Assembly (NCBI RefSeq): GCF_900157385.1
Contig: NZ_LT717701.1
Span: 2,264,352 to 2,328,351, forward strand
From: Mycobacterium terramassiliense
GTDB taxonomy: Bacteria > Actinomycetota > Actinomycetes > Mycobacteriales > Mycobacteriaceae
Direction of reading: 5' to 3'
Length of the DNA: 64,000 nucleotides
The notes under the pieces are model-generated. The model was not told where the DNA came from and ran no database searches. It saw nothing but the letters and a program-made list of their open reading frames with translations. This document shows positions 1 through 9,051 of this stretch, in pieces. Made by a program: the position numbers and the translations under genes. The stretch's first letter is position 1. Each line of letters opens with the position of its first letter.

Positions 1-5
1 GTCAT
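1..5 (-). CDS. Possible start of a leftward gene that leaves the window
   Basis: The reverse complement of the first 16 bases reads GAGAGGAC, three bases, then ATG at positions 5-3. This is a good ribosome binding site and start codon for a leftward gene, but only about one codon is inside the window, so nothing can be said of its product. It would be divergent from the ferredoxin at 150. Confidence 0.3.
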
Positions 6-149
6 CGTGTCCTCTCATCGGTGGATCACTACCGGCCCAGTCACCAAACGAATCCGTCGACAGCGGCGGTGTGCCATTCAAGTAACTTAAAGCATGCGAT
101 AGAAGAGACCTAGGTTGTCTCCAAAAGAATATAATGGTCTACTCGAAGC

Positions 150-344
150 ATGAAGGTGACAGTCGAGCCGGACCTTTGCGAAGCCAACGCGTTGTGCGTG
201 GCAGCCGCTCCCGAAGTGTTCGATCTTGTCGATGACGACGTCGTCAATATCCTGCTTCCGGAACCGCCGGCGGAGATAGAGCCGGCCGTAGTTGAAGCAG
301 TGATCGCCTGTCCGAAGCAGGCACTACGGCTACTGATGGACTGA
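150..344 (+). CDS. [3Fe-4S]-type ferredoxin (P450 redox partner)
   Basis: This 64-residue protein has the length and cysteine spacing of the small actinobacterial ferredoxins that pass electrons to cytochromes P450. The motif CEANALC lies at residues 10-16 and a later Cys-Pro (ACPKQ) at about residue 54, giving three cysteine ligands. The fourth-ligand position (CxxNxxC) holds asparagine, as in several mycobacterial P450 ferredoxins that bind a 3Fe-4S cluster. The protein is acidic, as expected for a ferredoxin. It lies upstream of an amidohydrolase and acyl-CoA synthetase cluster and about 7 kb from the P450 at 7010, its most likely partner in this window. The pairing is inferred. Confidence 0.85.
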   Translation: MKVTVEPDLCEANALCVAAAPEVFDLVDDDVVNILLPEPPAEIEPAVVEAVIACPKQALRLLMD

Positions 345-476
345 TCGCTGTGGACCAGGCGGCCCTCTAATGCATATGTACGTTGCATAATACGAACTTA
401 TCGTTCTACTCTGAGGGAGGTCGGCTTGCGGCTGACGTGAGAGTGTGTTTACCCGCCTGTGTCATGAGGAGTCCCT

Positions 477-1604
477 ATGCTGCCCGACGACGCCAAAATC
501 ATCTCCGTCGACGACCACGTCATCGAGCACCCCCGGGTGTGGCTGGACCGAGTGCCCGCCAAGTACGCCGACGTGGCTCCGCGCATCGTCAAGCTGCCCG
601 ACGGCAACGACACCTGGCTCTACGAGGGCAGTCAGTCAGGCAATTTTGCCCTCAACGCCGTTGCCGGTAAGCATCCCCGCGACTTCGGGATGGACCCGCG
701 CAGCTACGACGACATGTTGCCCGGGTGTCATGACATCGCCGACCGCATCAAGGACATGGACACCGAGGGCGTGTGGGCGCAGCTGTGCTTCCCGAACTTC
801 GGCGGATTCGCCGGCAGCACGTTTCACAAGGCCAAAGACAAGGACTTCGCCAAGCTCTGCATCAGCGCCTACAACGACTTCATCCTCGACGAATGGTGCG
901 CCTATGCGCCCGAACGTCAGATCCCGCTGGTGATGGTTCCGTTCTGGGACATCGAGGCCTCCGTTGCCGAAGTCGAGCGCACCGCGGCCAAAGGCGCCAA
1001 GTCCATCTCCTTCATCGAGGCCCCGCACAAGATCGGGCTGCCCTCGTTTCACACTGACCACTGGGATCCGCTGCTGCGGGTCTGCGAGGAAGCCGGACTA
1101 CCGCTGTCCATGCACTTCGGCTCCGGTGGCATGCCCCAGGGGCTCGCCCCCGACGGCGACCTGTTCATCGGCATCGCGTTGTTCGGGTTGAACTCGATGA
1201 TGGCCACCGTCGACCTGCTGATGTCGGAGGTCTTCTACAAATTCCCCAAACTCAAGGTCGCGCTGTCCGAGGGCGGTATCGGATGGATGCCCTACCTGTT
1301 GGAGCGCATCGACTACTCGTTCGGCCGGCACAAGTACTGGTGCAACATCAACGCCGACAAGCTGCCCTCGGAGCTGTTCCGCGAGCACATCTACGGGTGC
1401 TTCATCTCCGACCGGTCCGGAATCGAGCAGCGCCACCGCATCGGCGTGGACAACATCATGTTCGAAAGCGACTACCCGCATTCGGATTCCAACTGGCCGC
1501 ACACCCGCAAGCTGCTCGCCGAGCAGTTGGTCGACGTGCCCGACGACGAAGCACGCAAGATCGTCGAGCTCAACGCTCGCGCCGTGTACAACTTCTGGGC
1601 CTGA
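477..1604 (+). CDS. Amidohydrolase family (amidohydrolase-2) metal-dependent hydrolase
   Basis: The protein has 375 residues and is a TIM-barrel amidohydrolase-2 type enzyme. The N-terminal SVDDHVIEHP fits the DxHxxE-like metal-binding start of the family. Mid-protein MHFGSGG supplies a further histidine, and the C-terminal ESDYPHSD carries the conserved barrel-end aspartate. Members hydrolyse or decarboxylate ring or carboxylate substrates; the substrate is not visible here. An SD-like GGAG precedes the ATG. It is the first gene of an apparent operon with a small protein, an acyl-CoA synthetase and a thiolase, which suggests work on a CoA-activated catabolic intermediate. Confidence 0.85.
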   Translation: MLPDDAKIISVDDHVIEHPRVWLDRVPAKYADVAPRIVKLPDGNDTWLYEGSQSGNFALNAVAGKHPRDFGMDPRSYDDMLPGCHDIADRIKDMDTEGVWAQLCFPNFGGFAGSTFHKAKDKDFAKLCISAYNDFILDEWCAYAPERQIPLVMVPFWDIEASVAEVERTAAKGAKSISFIEAPHKIGLPSFHTDHWDPLLRVCEEAGLPLSMHFGSGGMPQGLAPDGDLFIGIALFGLNSMMATVDLLMSEVFYKFPKLKVALSEGGIGWMPYLLERIDYSFGRHKYWCNINADKLPSELFREHIYGCFISDRSGIEQRHRIGVDNIMFESDYPHSDSNWPHTRKLLAEQLVDVPDDEARKIVELNARAVYNFWA

Positions 1605-1633
1605 ACGCCCGCGCGCGCCTCGAAAGGTGATCG

Positions 1634-1936
1634 ATGACCGACCTCACACCGGGGAAGCGCCTGCGCAGCACGGTAAGTGGTACTGAGATCATCGTCGTAC
1701 GATCTCCCGCCGCCCCGGTCGAGCTGTCGTGCGGTGGTCAACCGATGACGGCGAACCTGGCGGCGGGGGCTGCGGGCCAGCCAACCGCCGAGAACGACAC
1801 CGTGCTCGGTAAGCGCTATGTCGACACCGACACCGGGCTAGAAGTGTTGTGCACCAAGGCAGGACCGGGTGTGCTCAGCGCAGACGGACGGCAACTCACC
1901 ATCAAGGCACCCAATGCCCTACCGGCGTCGGACTGA
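1634..1936 (+). CDS. Small conserved-type protein of unknown function
   Basis: The protein has 100 residues, no signal peptide and no membrane segment. It contains only two cysteines (about residues 33 and 73), each in a similar context (ELSCGG and EVLCTK), which could suggest a duplicated beta-rich unit or a metal or disulfide pair. I do not recognise a family. It lies 29 bases after the amidohydrolase and 12 bases before the acyl-CoA synthetase, so it is probably co-transcribed and may be an accessory factor of this pathway. Confidence 0.65.
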   Translation: MTDLTPGKRLRSTVSGTEIIVVRSPAAPVELSCGGQPMTANLAAGAAGQPTAENDTVLGKRYVDTDTGLEVLCTKAGPGVLSADGRQLTIKAPNALPASD

Positions 1937-1948
1937 GGGACGCAGTCG

Positions 1949-3460
1949 GTGAATGTTCTAACACTGCTGGAGATGGCGGCGACGGGCATGCCTAGCCGGG
2001 TCGGCATCGGGCGCCGGAAGCCGGCCGCGTCGGCTCCAGCGATACTGACCTATCCCGCGCTCCTCGAGCGGGCCCAGAGCGGGGCCGGCCTCCTGACCGA
2101 GAGCAACGCCGAGGAACTCGTCTATGTTGGCGTCAACGCTGACGACTTCGCGGTGGCACTTTTCGCCGCCGCGTGGGCGGGCGTCCCGCTGGTTCCGCTG
2201 AACTACCGCCTTAGCCGTGACGCGCTGGGAAGGCTGCTCGCGCGCCATCCGAACGCGCTTGTCATCTCCGATCTGCAGCCGCCAACGACAGGCCACGCCG
2301 TTACCGTGGCGCAGTGGCGGGCGGCGTGTGCCGAGCCGGCCGGCGATCCGTCGCGATGGTCGGACGATCCCGAAGCGGTCGCGGTGTTGCTGTATACCAG
2401 CGGGACCACATCCGAACCGAAAGCGGCTGTGCTGCGCCACCGCCACCTGACGTCCTACTTGCTGGGCAGCGTCGACTTTGGTGCGGCCGGTGAACAAGAA
2501 GCCGTCATCGTGAGCGTCCCGCCCTATCACATCGCGGGCGTCTCCAATCTGCTCAGCAACATCTGCGCCGGCCGGAGAGTGGTTTATCTGGACACCTTCA
2601 CCGCCCAAGGATGGCTCGACTGCGTGCGCGCCGAAGCCATCACCCACGCCCTGCTCGTCCCCACCATGCTCGCCAAGATCACCGAACACCTCGGTCCGGC
2701 GCCCAACGCGGACGTACCCACCTTGACGTCTCTGGCCTACGGCGGCGCTAAGATGCCAATTCCCGTGCTGGAGCGCGCGATTCGGCTGTTCCCCGGAGTC
2801 GACTTCGTCAACGCCTACGGCCTGACGGAGACCAGCTCCACCATCGCTGTCCTCGGCCCGGACGACCACCGTGCCGCGCTGGACGGCGATTCGGTCGCGC
2901 ACGCCAGACTCGGCTCGGCCGGCCGGCTACTTCCCGGCATTCAGGTCGAGATCCGGGGACCGGCTGGGCCGCTGCCTACCGGCAACGCCGGCGACATCTA
3001 TGTGCGCGGCGAGCAGGTGTCCGGCGAATACCGCGGCGCGGGAAGTGTGCTCGACGAGAACGGATGGTTTGCCACCCGCGATCGCGGATGGGTCGACGAG
3101 GACGGCTACCTATTCGTGGAAGGGCGTACCGACGACACCATCATCCGCGGCGGCGAGAACATCGCACCGGCCGAGATCGAGGATGTCCTTCTAGAACACC
3201 CCGCGGTCGTCGAGGCCGCGGTGGTGGGAGTGCCAGACGAGCACTGGGGCCAAGAGATCGCCGCGGCTGTGGTACTGCGACCCGGCTGCATCGTCCACGC
3301 CGAAGAGCTGCGACAATGGGTGCGAAGCCGCCTGCGTGGGTCAAAGACGCCGACGCTGATCGCCATCCGCGACGCGCTCCCGCAAACCCCCACCGGAAAA
3401 GTTCTACGCCGCGAACTCCTCGCCGACCTGCTCGCCACGGGGCAGGCGGCCGACATATGA
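1949..3460 (+). CDS. Acyl-CoA synthetase (class I adenylate-forming, FadD-like)
   Basis: The 503-residue protein activates a carboxylic acid to its acyl-CoA through an acyl-adenylate. The AMP-binding loop LLYTSGTTSEPKAAV lies near residue 150. NAYGLTETSS is the adenine-site motif, GRTDDTIIRGGENI is the hinge region, and PTGKVLRREL near the C-terminus holds the catalytic lysine. The start is GTG at 1949. It follows the amidohydrolase and small protein closely and precedes a disrupted thiolase, so it probably supplies an acyl-CoA for a short beta-oxidation-like route. The substrate is unknown. Confidence 0.88.
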   Translation: MNVLTLLEMAATGMPSRVGIGRRKPAASAPAILTYPALLERAQSGAGLLTESNAEELVYVGVNADDFAVALFAAAWAGVPLVPLNYRLSRDALGRLLARHPNALVISDLQPPTTGHAVTVAQWRAACAEPAGDPSRWSDDPEAVAVLLYTSGTTSEPKAAVLRHRHLTSYLLGSVDFGAAGEQEAVIVSVPPYHIAGVSNLLSNICAGRRVVYLDTFTAQGWLDCVRAEAITHALLVPTMLAKITEHLGPAPNADVPTLTSLAYGGAKMPIPVLERAIRLFPGVDFVNAYGLTETSSTIAVLGPDDHRAALDGDSVAHARLGSAGRLLPGIQVEIRGPAGPLPTGNAGDIYVRGEQVSGEYRGAGSVLDENGWFATRDRGWVDEDGYLFVEGRTDDTIIRGGENIAPAEIEDVLLEHPAVVEAAVVGVPDEHWGQEIAAAVVLRPGCIVHAEELRQWVRSRLRGSKTPTLIAIRDALPQTPTGKVLRRELLADLLATGQAADI

Positions 3461-3502
3461 CCAGTCATCTGCCGCACCAATCCTTCAACGGAAGCGAAAG
3501 CA

Positions 3503-4663
3503 ATGCCTGACGCCCTCATTCTTTCCGCCGCCAGAACGCCCATCGGCAGGGCCCGCAAGGGCTCTCTGACGTCAGTCGATGCCTACCAACTCGCCGAGAT
3601 CGCCGTCGGAGCGGCAGTCGAACGGTCACAGATCCCCGGCGCTGACCTCGACGACCTGTTTCTCGCGGAGTCCCTGCAGGGCGGCGGGGTGATCGGCCGA
3701 AACATCGCAGTGCGCCTCGGGATGACCAACGTGCCCGGGGTAGCGATCAACCGGCACTGCGCCTCCGGCGCCACCGCCGTGCAGCTGGCGGCCGCCACCA
3801 TCATGGCCGGCATGGCAGACGTGATCGTCGCCGGCGGAACCGAAAGCGCAAGCACCATGCCACGGCTGACCAAGGTGGCACCCGGCGCACAGGAACCAAC
3901 ACCATGGTCGCCGCAGAGCCATCCGGATGCCCCCGGCATCCCCGCCTTCGATATGTCTGTCACCATCGGCGAGAACACGGCCCGGCTGCACGATGTCACC
4001 CGCGAGCAAGCCGACGCCTAGTCCGCCCGCTCACAGCAGCGAGCGCTCAACGCAATTGCCAAGGGGTACTTCGACGACGAGATCGTCACCGTCCCCATCA
4101 ACCAAGGCCAAATGATGTTTGGCACCGACGAGCATCCGCGGGACACCACCACCGAAACGCTCGCCGGGCTGAAGGTCCTGCACCCGGAAATACCCGATGC
4201 CGTTGTCACCGCTGGAAACTCCGCGGGCATCAACGATGCCGCCGCCGCGCTGGTCATCGGCAGCTCAGACTGCGCAACCAGGCGAGGCCTGACACCGCTG
4301 GCACGGATCCGGGGTTGGGCGTCTGTCGGCGTAGAGATCGAGCACACAGGAATGGCACCCGTGAGCTCAATCCCGCTGGCGCTCAAGCGCAGTGGTCTCA
4401 CGCTGGACGACGTGGACCTCTTCGAGATCAACGAAGCGTTCGCCACGATGGCCGTGGCGTGCACGCGTGACCTCGGATTGGACGAGTCAATCGTGAACGT
4501 GAACGGTAGCGGTATCAGTCTCGGTCACCCCATCGCAGCGACCGGCGCCCGGATGGTGGTGTCGATCGTGCATGAACTCGCGCGCCGCGATTCGCGCATC
4601 GGCGTGGTGGCGATGTGCGCCGGGGGTGGGATGGGCTCAGCCCTGGTAATCGAACGGATCTAG
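3503..4663 (+). pseudogene. Acetyl-CoA acetyltransferase (thiolase) interrupted by an in-frame amber stop
   Basis: Two open stretches, 3503-4021 and the same frame onward to 4663, together make one full-length thiolase of about 386 codons split by a single TAG at 4019-4021. The first part has the nucleophile motif NRHCASGATAVQLA. After the stop the frame continues with SARSQQRALNAIAKGY, then INEAFATMAVA, the histidine motif SLGHPIAATGAR and the second cysteine in CAGGGMGSA. All catalytic residues are therefore present, but on opposite sides of the stop. Family members usually carry an aromatic residue or similar at this point. Translation could restart internally, but the resulting C-terminal piece would lack the nucleophile. 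It is probably inactive unless the base is a sequencing error. Confidence 0.85.
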
Positions 4664-4677
4664 CTCAAACCGATCGG

Positions 4678-5757
4678 TCAGCGCTGGACGGCGAGCTTGG
4701 TGTATCGCCCGCCCAGCAACCATTCAGACACGTAGAGGTTGCCGTCGGCGTCCGTTGCGACAGAGTGCGGGGAATTGAAGCGATCGCTGCGGGGCAGCTG
4801 GGGAATTTCCGTACGCCCGTCGCCGGCTAGCGAATTGGGCCAGCCCGGCCGGGTCGGCCACCCTGGGGCCGCGTCGGGGTCGTCGCCGATGTACCCGAGC
4901 AGATTGTCCTCGGAATCGAGGACGGCCACTCGCCCATAGAGTTCGGCGACGACCAGCAAGTCGCCCCACTGCGCAAAATCGCTGGGGCTGTTGAGGAACT
5001 GCTCACCGAAGGTCCGCAGGTAGCGGCCTTCGAGATCGTAGACGAGCACGCGGGTGTTGACTCGGTCGGCGATGTAGAGCTCCGGGGCCGTTTTGCGGCG
5101 ATCGATGTAGATTGCGTGTGGGCAGGCGAGTCGTTGGCCGACTTCCTCGCCGGTCAGTGTCGACCGATGGTTTCCATGCTTGTCGAAGCGGTGCACGACA
5201 CCTGACCCGTATCCGTCCGCCACCCAGATGTCGCCCGCTCCACCGAACCGCTCCTCGTCCACGGCGCAGCCACACGGACAATACGGTCCCATCGGACCGG
5301 CCGGGGTGCCCGGATCCCGTTGGGGGACAGGCAACTCGGACCGGATCTGTCCGTCCAGGGTCATCTTCACCACTCGGGGTGCTCGGGTCTGGCAGTGGAC
5401 TCCCTTGCCGAACATGGGAGCCCAGGTGGGGTCTCCGTCGTCGGCGCCGCAGCTGAACACGAATCCCGGATCGCTGACCCAGAGGAACTCGTCGTCACCC
5501 TCGCGGACGAGAGTGATGCCGTGGCCTTCGGTGAGGCCTGTCTCGGCCACGCGGAGGAGACCCCCGTCCGTGTCGAACGCGACGAGTTGTCCGCCGTGGA
5601 AACCGATGATCTCCCTACCGTCGGTGGCGACGATGGCATTGTGCACCCAACAGGACGACGCGCCTGGGACGGCGGGCAGATCTGCCCAGTCGGCCACCAC
5701 GGCGTAGGAGGGTATGTTGTTGGGCCTGTGGGCATCTGGTGACACGACGCGCGCCAT
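4678..5757 (-). CDS. NHL-repeat / six-bladed beta-propeller protein
   Basis: The protein has 359 residues. Repeated segments such as HAIYIDRRKTAPELYIADR, GDIWVADGYGSGVVHRFD and HSVATDADGNLYVSEW are typical NHL or SMP-30-like propeller blades. No signal peptide is visible, so a cytosolic location is likely. Some relatives are lactonases or lyases, others are binding scaffolds; the active site cannot be assigned. It begins 9 bases after the stop of the DUF4062-like gene on the same strand, so the two form an operon. It converges on the thiolase pseudogene. Confidence 0.75.
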   Translation of the reverse strand: MARVVSPDAHRPNNIPSYAVVADWADLPAVPGASSCWVHNAIVATDGREIIGFHGGQLVAFDTDGGLLRVAETGLTEGHGITLVREGDDEFLWVSDPGFVFSCGADDGDPTWAPMFGKGVHCQTRAPRVVKMTLDGQIRSELPVPQRDPGTPAGPMGPYCPCGCAVDEERFGGAGDIWVADGYGSGVVHRFDKHGNHRSTLTGEEVGQRLACPHAIYIDRRKTAPELYIADRVNTRVLVYDLEGRYLRTFGEQFLNSPSDFAQWGDLLVVAELYGRVAVLDSEDNLLGYIGDDPDAAPGWPTRPGWPNSLAGDGRTEIPQLPRSDRFNSPHSVATDADGNLYVSEWLLGGRYTKLAVQR

Positions 5758-5766
5758 TCTGTCGCT

Positions 5767-6816
5767 CTACTCGCCGGTGGCAGCGGTACGACGCAGCTCA
5801 CCGCGACCGGGCGATGTCGGCGAAACCCTCTCGGGCTCTGCGTCGTTGGTTTTGGACCACACCTCTCCCGCCTCGTCCTCGAACTGGATGCACACACAGA
5901 GGGAAGCGTTGGGTTCCAACGAGTAAAGGGCCGAAGCGTGTTGGTTTGGCCGCAGCCAGCGCGGGAAGTCCAGCGCACTGTGGGCAGCGAGAAGGTCCAT
6001 CCGGCTGATCAGGAACGCCGGCCGCCGAGTTCGTAACACCCCAGCCGGGTCGATCAGTGGGTGATGCTCGTCGGGCCACCGACCACTCCTCAGCTTGGCG
6101 AAGACGTCGGCGATAGCCTGGTTGGAGCGTCTGACACCGGTGGATAGATCGTTGCCCTCGGAGTCGACGGCCTTCACCGAGACCTGTAGGTCGACGGCTA
6201 AAGAGGTGCCGTGATTCACCACCGTCACGGCCCAGGTCTGCGGTCCGAGCAATGCCACCGGAGTCCGGTAGATCGCCACCTGCCGAGCTGACGCGGCCCT
6301 TTCGAAGCACTCTGTCAGCGCACTGAGATTGGTGTCGGTCAGATCGGCGGTAATCGCGCTTTGCAAGCGGCTCTCGAAGTGAGCATCTCCGCGACCAATG
6401 TAGCGCGGAGAGACCCCTTCCCTCGTTAGTCGCTGCGTCACGTCGTCAAGCCAAGCCTGGTCGTCCGAACTGAGGCCGTGCGAAGGTGACTCGGCGACCA
6501 GCCAGGCTAGCACCAACTTGCCGGCCCGCTTTGCGCGCTCTACGTCGCCCATCACTTCAGCTACATCGGAGCGCATTGGGTCGAAGATGGCGATGAAGAC
6601 GTCGTAGCGGTCGGCAATCCCAGTGGGCTGTGCTGAGCGATCGAGACGCTCAGCGTCAACGGTGCGGTGTTGCGGGGCTGAGGGCATGAGAACAATCTGG
6701 TGCCGCTGCGCGCTCGCGCTGTTCCACCTATTCACAGCATGACCTATGGCGGTGCGGAATCGATCCGTGTCGTCGGGCGAGGCGATCGCCACCTCCGCAA
6801 CATGAGCAGGGAACAC
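5767..6816 (-). CDS. DUF4062/TIR-like N-terminal domain protein of unknown function
   Basis: The protein has 349 residues. The N-terminal third (VAEVAIASPDDTDRFRTAIG, then AVNRWN, a later YDVFIAIFDP and AKRAGKLVLAWLV) follows the pattern of DUF4062-like domains. These have a Rossmann-type fold related to TIR and nucleoside deoxyribosyltransferase domains and are common in signalling and anti-phage proteins. The C-terminal part looks beta-rich and I do not recognise it. The GTG start is preceded by AGGAG about 9 bases upstream. It heads an operon with the propeller gene. Enzymatic function is unproven. Confidence 0.6.
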   Translation of the reverse strand: MFPAHVAEVAIASPDDTDRFRTAIGHAVNRWNSASAQRHQIVLMPSAPQHRTVDAERLDRSAQPTGIADRYDVFIAIFDPMRSDVAEVMGDVERAKRAGKLVLAWLVAESPSHGLSSDDQAWLDDVTQRLTREGVSPRYIGRGDAHFESRLQSAITADLTDTNLSALTECFERAASARQVAIYRTPVALLGPQTWAVTVVNHGTSLAVDLQVSVKAVDSEGNDLSTGVRRSNQAIADVFAKLRSGRWPDEHHPLIDPAGVLRTRRPAFLISRMDLLAAHSALDFPRWLRPNQHASALYSLEPNASLCVCIQFEDEAGEVWSKTNDAEPERVSPTSPGRGELRRTAATGE

Positions 6817-7009
6817 CGTCTCGTCTCCTCATCGATACATCGGCATCCAAGCGGCCAGCAGCTGATGATACAAGGTGCTCGTTTACTCTACCGATCCTTG
6901 CGTTTTGCGCGAATTACATCCTACTATGATGAACATATCCTTGTAGCGGGGCGCTGGCGTCCGGTTTGCGATATGGCTCGCAGGCGTTCGCCAATGAACA
7001 GGAGAGACA

Positions 7010-8281
7010 TTGTCGGCCGACGGAAGTGTGTTCGAGTTCGAGCCGTTCAAGCCTGGTCGCCCTGAGCAGTTGCCAGCGGTTTACGAGGTCCTGCGAGAGC
7101 GGTTTCCGGTTTATCGGACCAGATCCAACATCTGGGTGATATCGCGATTTGATGACGTGAAGGCCGTGCAGTCGAGTCCCGATGTGTTCTCGTCGCGTCC
7201 CAACCCCTACGAGGGAGATTCGGTGCCGGCGGACGCTGAGATGAAACCCGAGGTCATCGAGCGACTCATGGCCCTGACCGCAGGGATCCCCGTCGATATG
7301 AACGAGATGGCCTCCGCCAAGACCATCGCTGCCGCGGACCCGCCCCAACACACCCGGATGCGGAGAATCGTGAGCAGAGGTTTCACGCCCCCGCGGATCA
7401 AGGAGATGGCCACCGCGATTACAGAGATCGTCGACCGCTGCCTGGGCGGTATCGGCGACCTGCCCCGCTTCGATGTTGTCGAGCGGCTGGCCGTTCCGCT
7501 GCCGGTGGAGATGATCTGCCACATCCTCGGTATCGACCGAAGCGAGTACGGCCGCGCCAAACGCTGGTCCGATGCATTCGCCGCGGCTGCGGGCGGCGAG
7601 TTCAACAGTCCCGCCGAACGCAACGAGTTGATGCTGAGCACCATTAAGGAGTTCAGCACGTACTTCGTGCCGTTGATCGATGCGCGGCGCGTTGAGCCGA
7701 GAAATGACCTGGTCAGTGCGATGGTCGCGGCGATCGACAACGAGTCTCTCAGCAATGTCGAAACGTTGATGGTGGCGATCACCATTATGGTTGCCGGCAA
7801 CGAGACGACGACGAACCTCATCGGCAACACCGTGGTCGAACTGCTGTCCAACCCCGACCAGCTCAAACTATTGCTCGACGATCCGTCATTGCTGCCCAAT
7901 GCTGTCGACGAGGCGAATCGGCTGACGGCGCCGATCCAGTTCGCGTTTCGTGAGGCGACCGAAGAGACCGAGGTTGCGGGTACGACGATCCCGAAGGGCG
8001 CGATCGTGGCGCTGCACATGGCCGCCGCCAATCGCGATCCCCGGCGCTTCGACGACCCCGACCGTTTTTTGATCACCCGTCCGGCCGCCAAGAACCTCTC
8101 GTTCGGCCACGGTATTCACTTCTGTCTGGGTGCTCACCTGGCCGGTCAAGAAACGCGGACCGCGATCGGCGGGTTATTACCCTTTCTCGACCGCCTGAAA
8201 CTGACCGATGCTCCGCTGCAACGTAATCCGACGGCACTGCTCAACGGGTGGCGAAGGGTCGAATTAGCGTGGGTGTCGTAG
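7010..8281 (+). CDS. Cytochrome P450
   Basis: The 423-residue protein is a soluble bacterial P450 monooxygenase. The I-helix motif MVAGNETTTNL provides the oxygen-activation threonine, EANR is the K-helix ExxR motif, and FGHGIHFCLGAHLA is the heme loop with the cysteine ligand. The start is TTG, chosen because GGAGAG lies about 4 bases upstream. It is followed by a fragment of a second P450 N-terminus and an SDR. The small ferredoxin at 150 is a possible electron donor. The substrate is unknown. Confidence 0.93.
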   Translation: MSADGSVFEFEPFKPGRPEQLPAVYEVLRERFPVYRTRSNIWVISRFDDVKAVQSSPDVFSSRPNPYEGDSVPADAEMKPEVIERLMALTAGIPVDMNEMASAKTIAAADPPQHTRMRRIVSRGFTPPRIKEMATAITEIVDRCLGGIGDLPRFDVVERLAVPLPVEMICHILGIDRSEYGRAKRWSDAFAAAAGGEFNSPAERNELMLSTIKEFSTYFVPLIDARRVEPRNDLVSAMVAAIDNESLSNVETLMVAITIMVAGNETTTNLIGNTVVELLSNPDQLKLLLDDPSLLPNAVDEANRLTAPIQFAFREATEETEVAGTTIPKGAIVALHMAAANRDPRRFDDPDRFLITRPAAKNLSFGHGIHFCLGAHLAGQETRTAIGGLLPFLDRLKLTDAPLQRNPTALLNGWRRVELAWVS

Positions 8282-8320
8282 TGCGCGGGGGAAATCGCAG
8301 TTGAACGCGGACGCATAACC

Positions 8321-8440
8321 GTGTTGACGGCCTCGATGCTGCTGGACCCCACTGTCCTGCAGGACCCCTACGACTTCGACGCGACGCTACGGGAGCCGAC
8401 ACGAAATTATCGCCCCCATCAACGGAATGGAACGTTATGA
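8321..8440 (+). pseudogene. Remnant of a second P450 N-terminus (39 codons)
   Basis: Translation from the GTG at 8321 gives VLTASMLLDPTVLQDPYDF followed by DATLRE. This is the usual opening of a mycobacterial P450 (LLDP...DPYxFxxxLRE). The frame then runs into unrelated residues and stops at 8438-8440, overlapping the next start. It lies just after the intact P450 and looks like the N-terminal stub of a deleted tandem paralogue. Confidence 0.55.
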
Positions 8441-9042
8441 CCGCTCGGTCCTTCGATAGCACTGACACAGGTGTTCAAGCAGCAAGCGAGATCAATCACA
8501 CGCGACTCCACGCCGACGGGCTGGACCTCAGATATCGGCTCGATGTCGTTGCCCCGAGCGTGCTTGAGGTGGTGACCCACGCCGGCGGGTGGTTGTTCGA
8601 CCGGGTGATGGCCGGGTGGGACGTTACTGTTTTTACCCCCGACCGCGCCGATGTGCGGCCGCTCCAGATCCTTGGAGTCCAGACCCTTAGCTTCGACCGC
8701 GCCTTCGTATCGAGGGACGATCGTCCGCGTCCGCGAGCTCTAGGGGTCGCGACTGATCTATTCGGCAGCGACTTGCGAGTGCGCAGGCGCGTATTGAAGG
8801 CTCTTGGTCGCGAGCGGATTGAGGTGACGCTGTGGGGTGAGGCACGGTCGGCGGAGCTCGACGGAACTACCGATTCGGTGCAGCATCAGCTGAGCGCGGC
8901 GGCGCGAGTATTCAAGGCGCAGGCGCTCGCGGCGGCGGCGGCCCCGAACGCGTCGGTCGGCATTACCGAGATGTTCCGCAGCAGGTTGAGTGGCTGCGCT
9001 TTGGTCGCCGACCTCGTCCCCGCCAGCTGTCACGTTAGTTAA
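8437..9042 (+). CDS. Hypothetical protein, unknown function
   Basis: The protein has 201 residues with no signal peptide or clear membrane segment. The N-terminal half contains a conserved-looking stretch (AGGWLFDRVMAGWDVTVF) followed by arginine-rich and alanine-rich regions. I do not recognise the family with confidence. Its ATG overlaps the stop of the P450 remnant, so it may once have been translationally coupled to a second P450. The SDR starts 10 bases after its end, suggesting co-transcription. Confidence 0.6.
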   Translation: MTARSFDSTDTGVQAASEINHTRLHADGLDLRYRLDVVAPSVLEVVTHAGGWLFDRVMAGWDVTVFTPDRADVRPLQILGVQTLSFDRAFVSRDDRPRPRALGVATDLFGSDLRVRRRVLKALGRERIEVTLWGEARSAELDGTTDSVQHQLSAAARVFKAQALAAAAAPNASVGITEMFRSRLSGCALVADLVPASCHVS

Positions 9043-9051
9043 CCTGCCGTC

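Noticed and set aside
371..400. Repeated TGCATA and imperfect palindromes upstream of the amidohydrolase as an operator
   Set aside because: Arms are only four to six bases and no regulator gene is adjacent, so the evidence is too weak to list as a feature.
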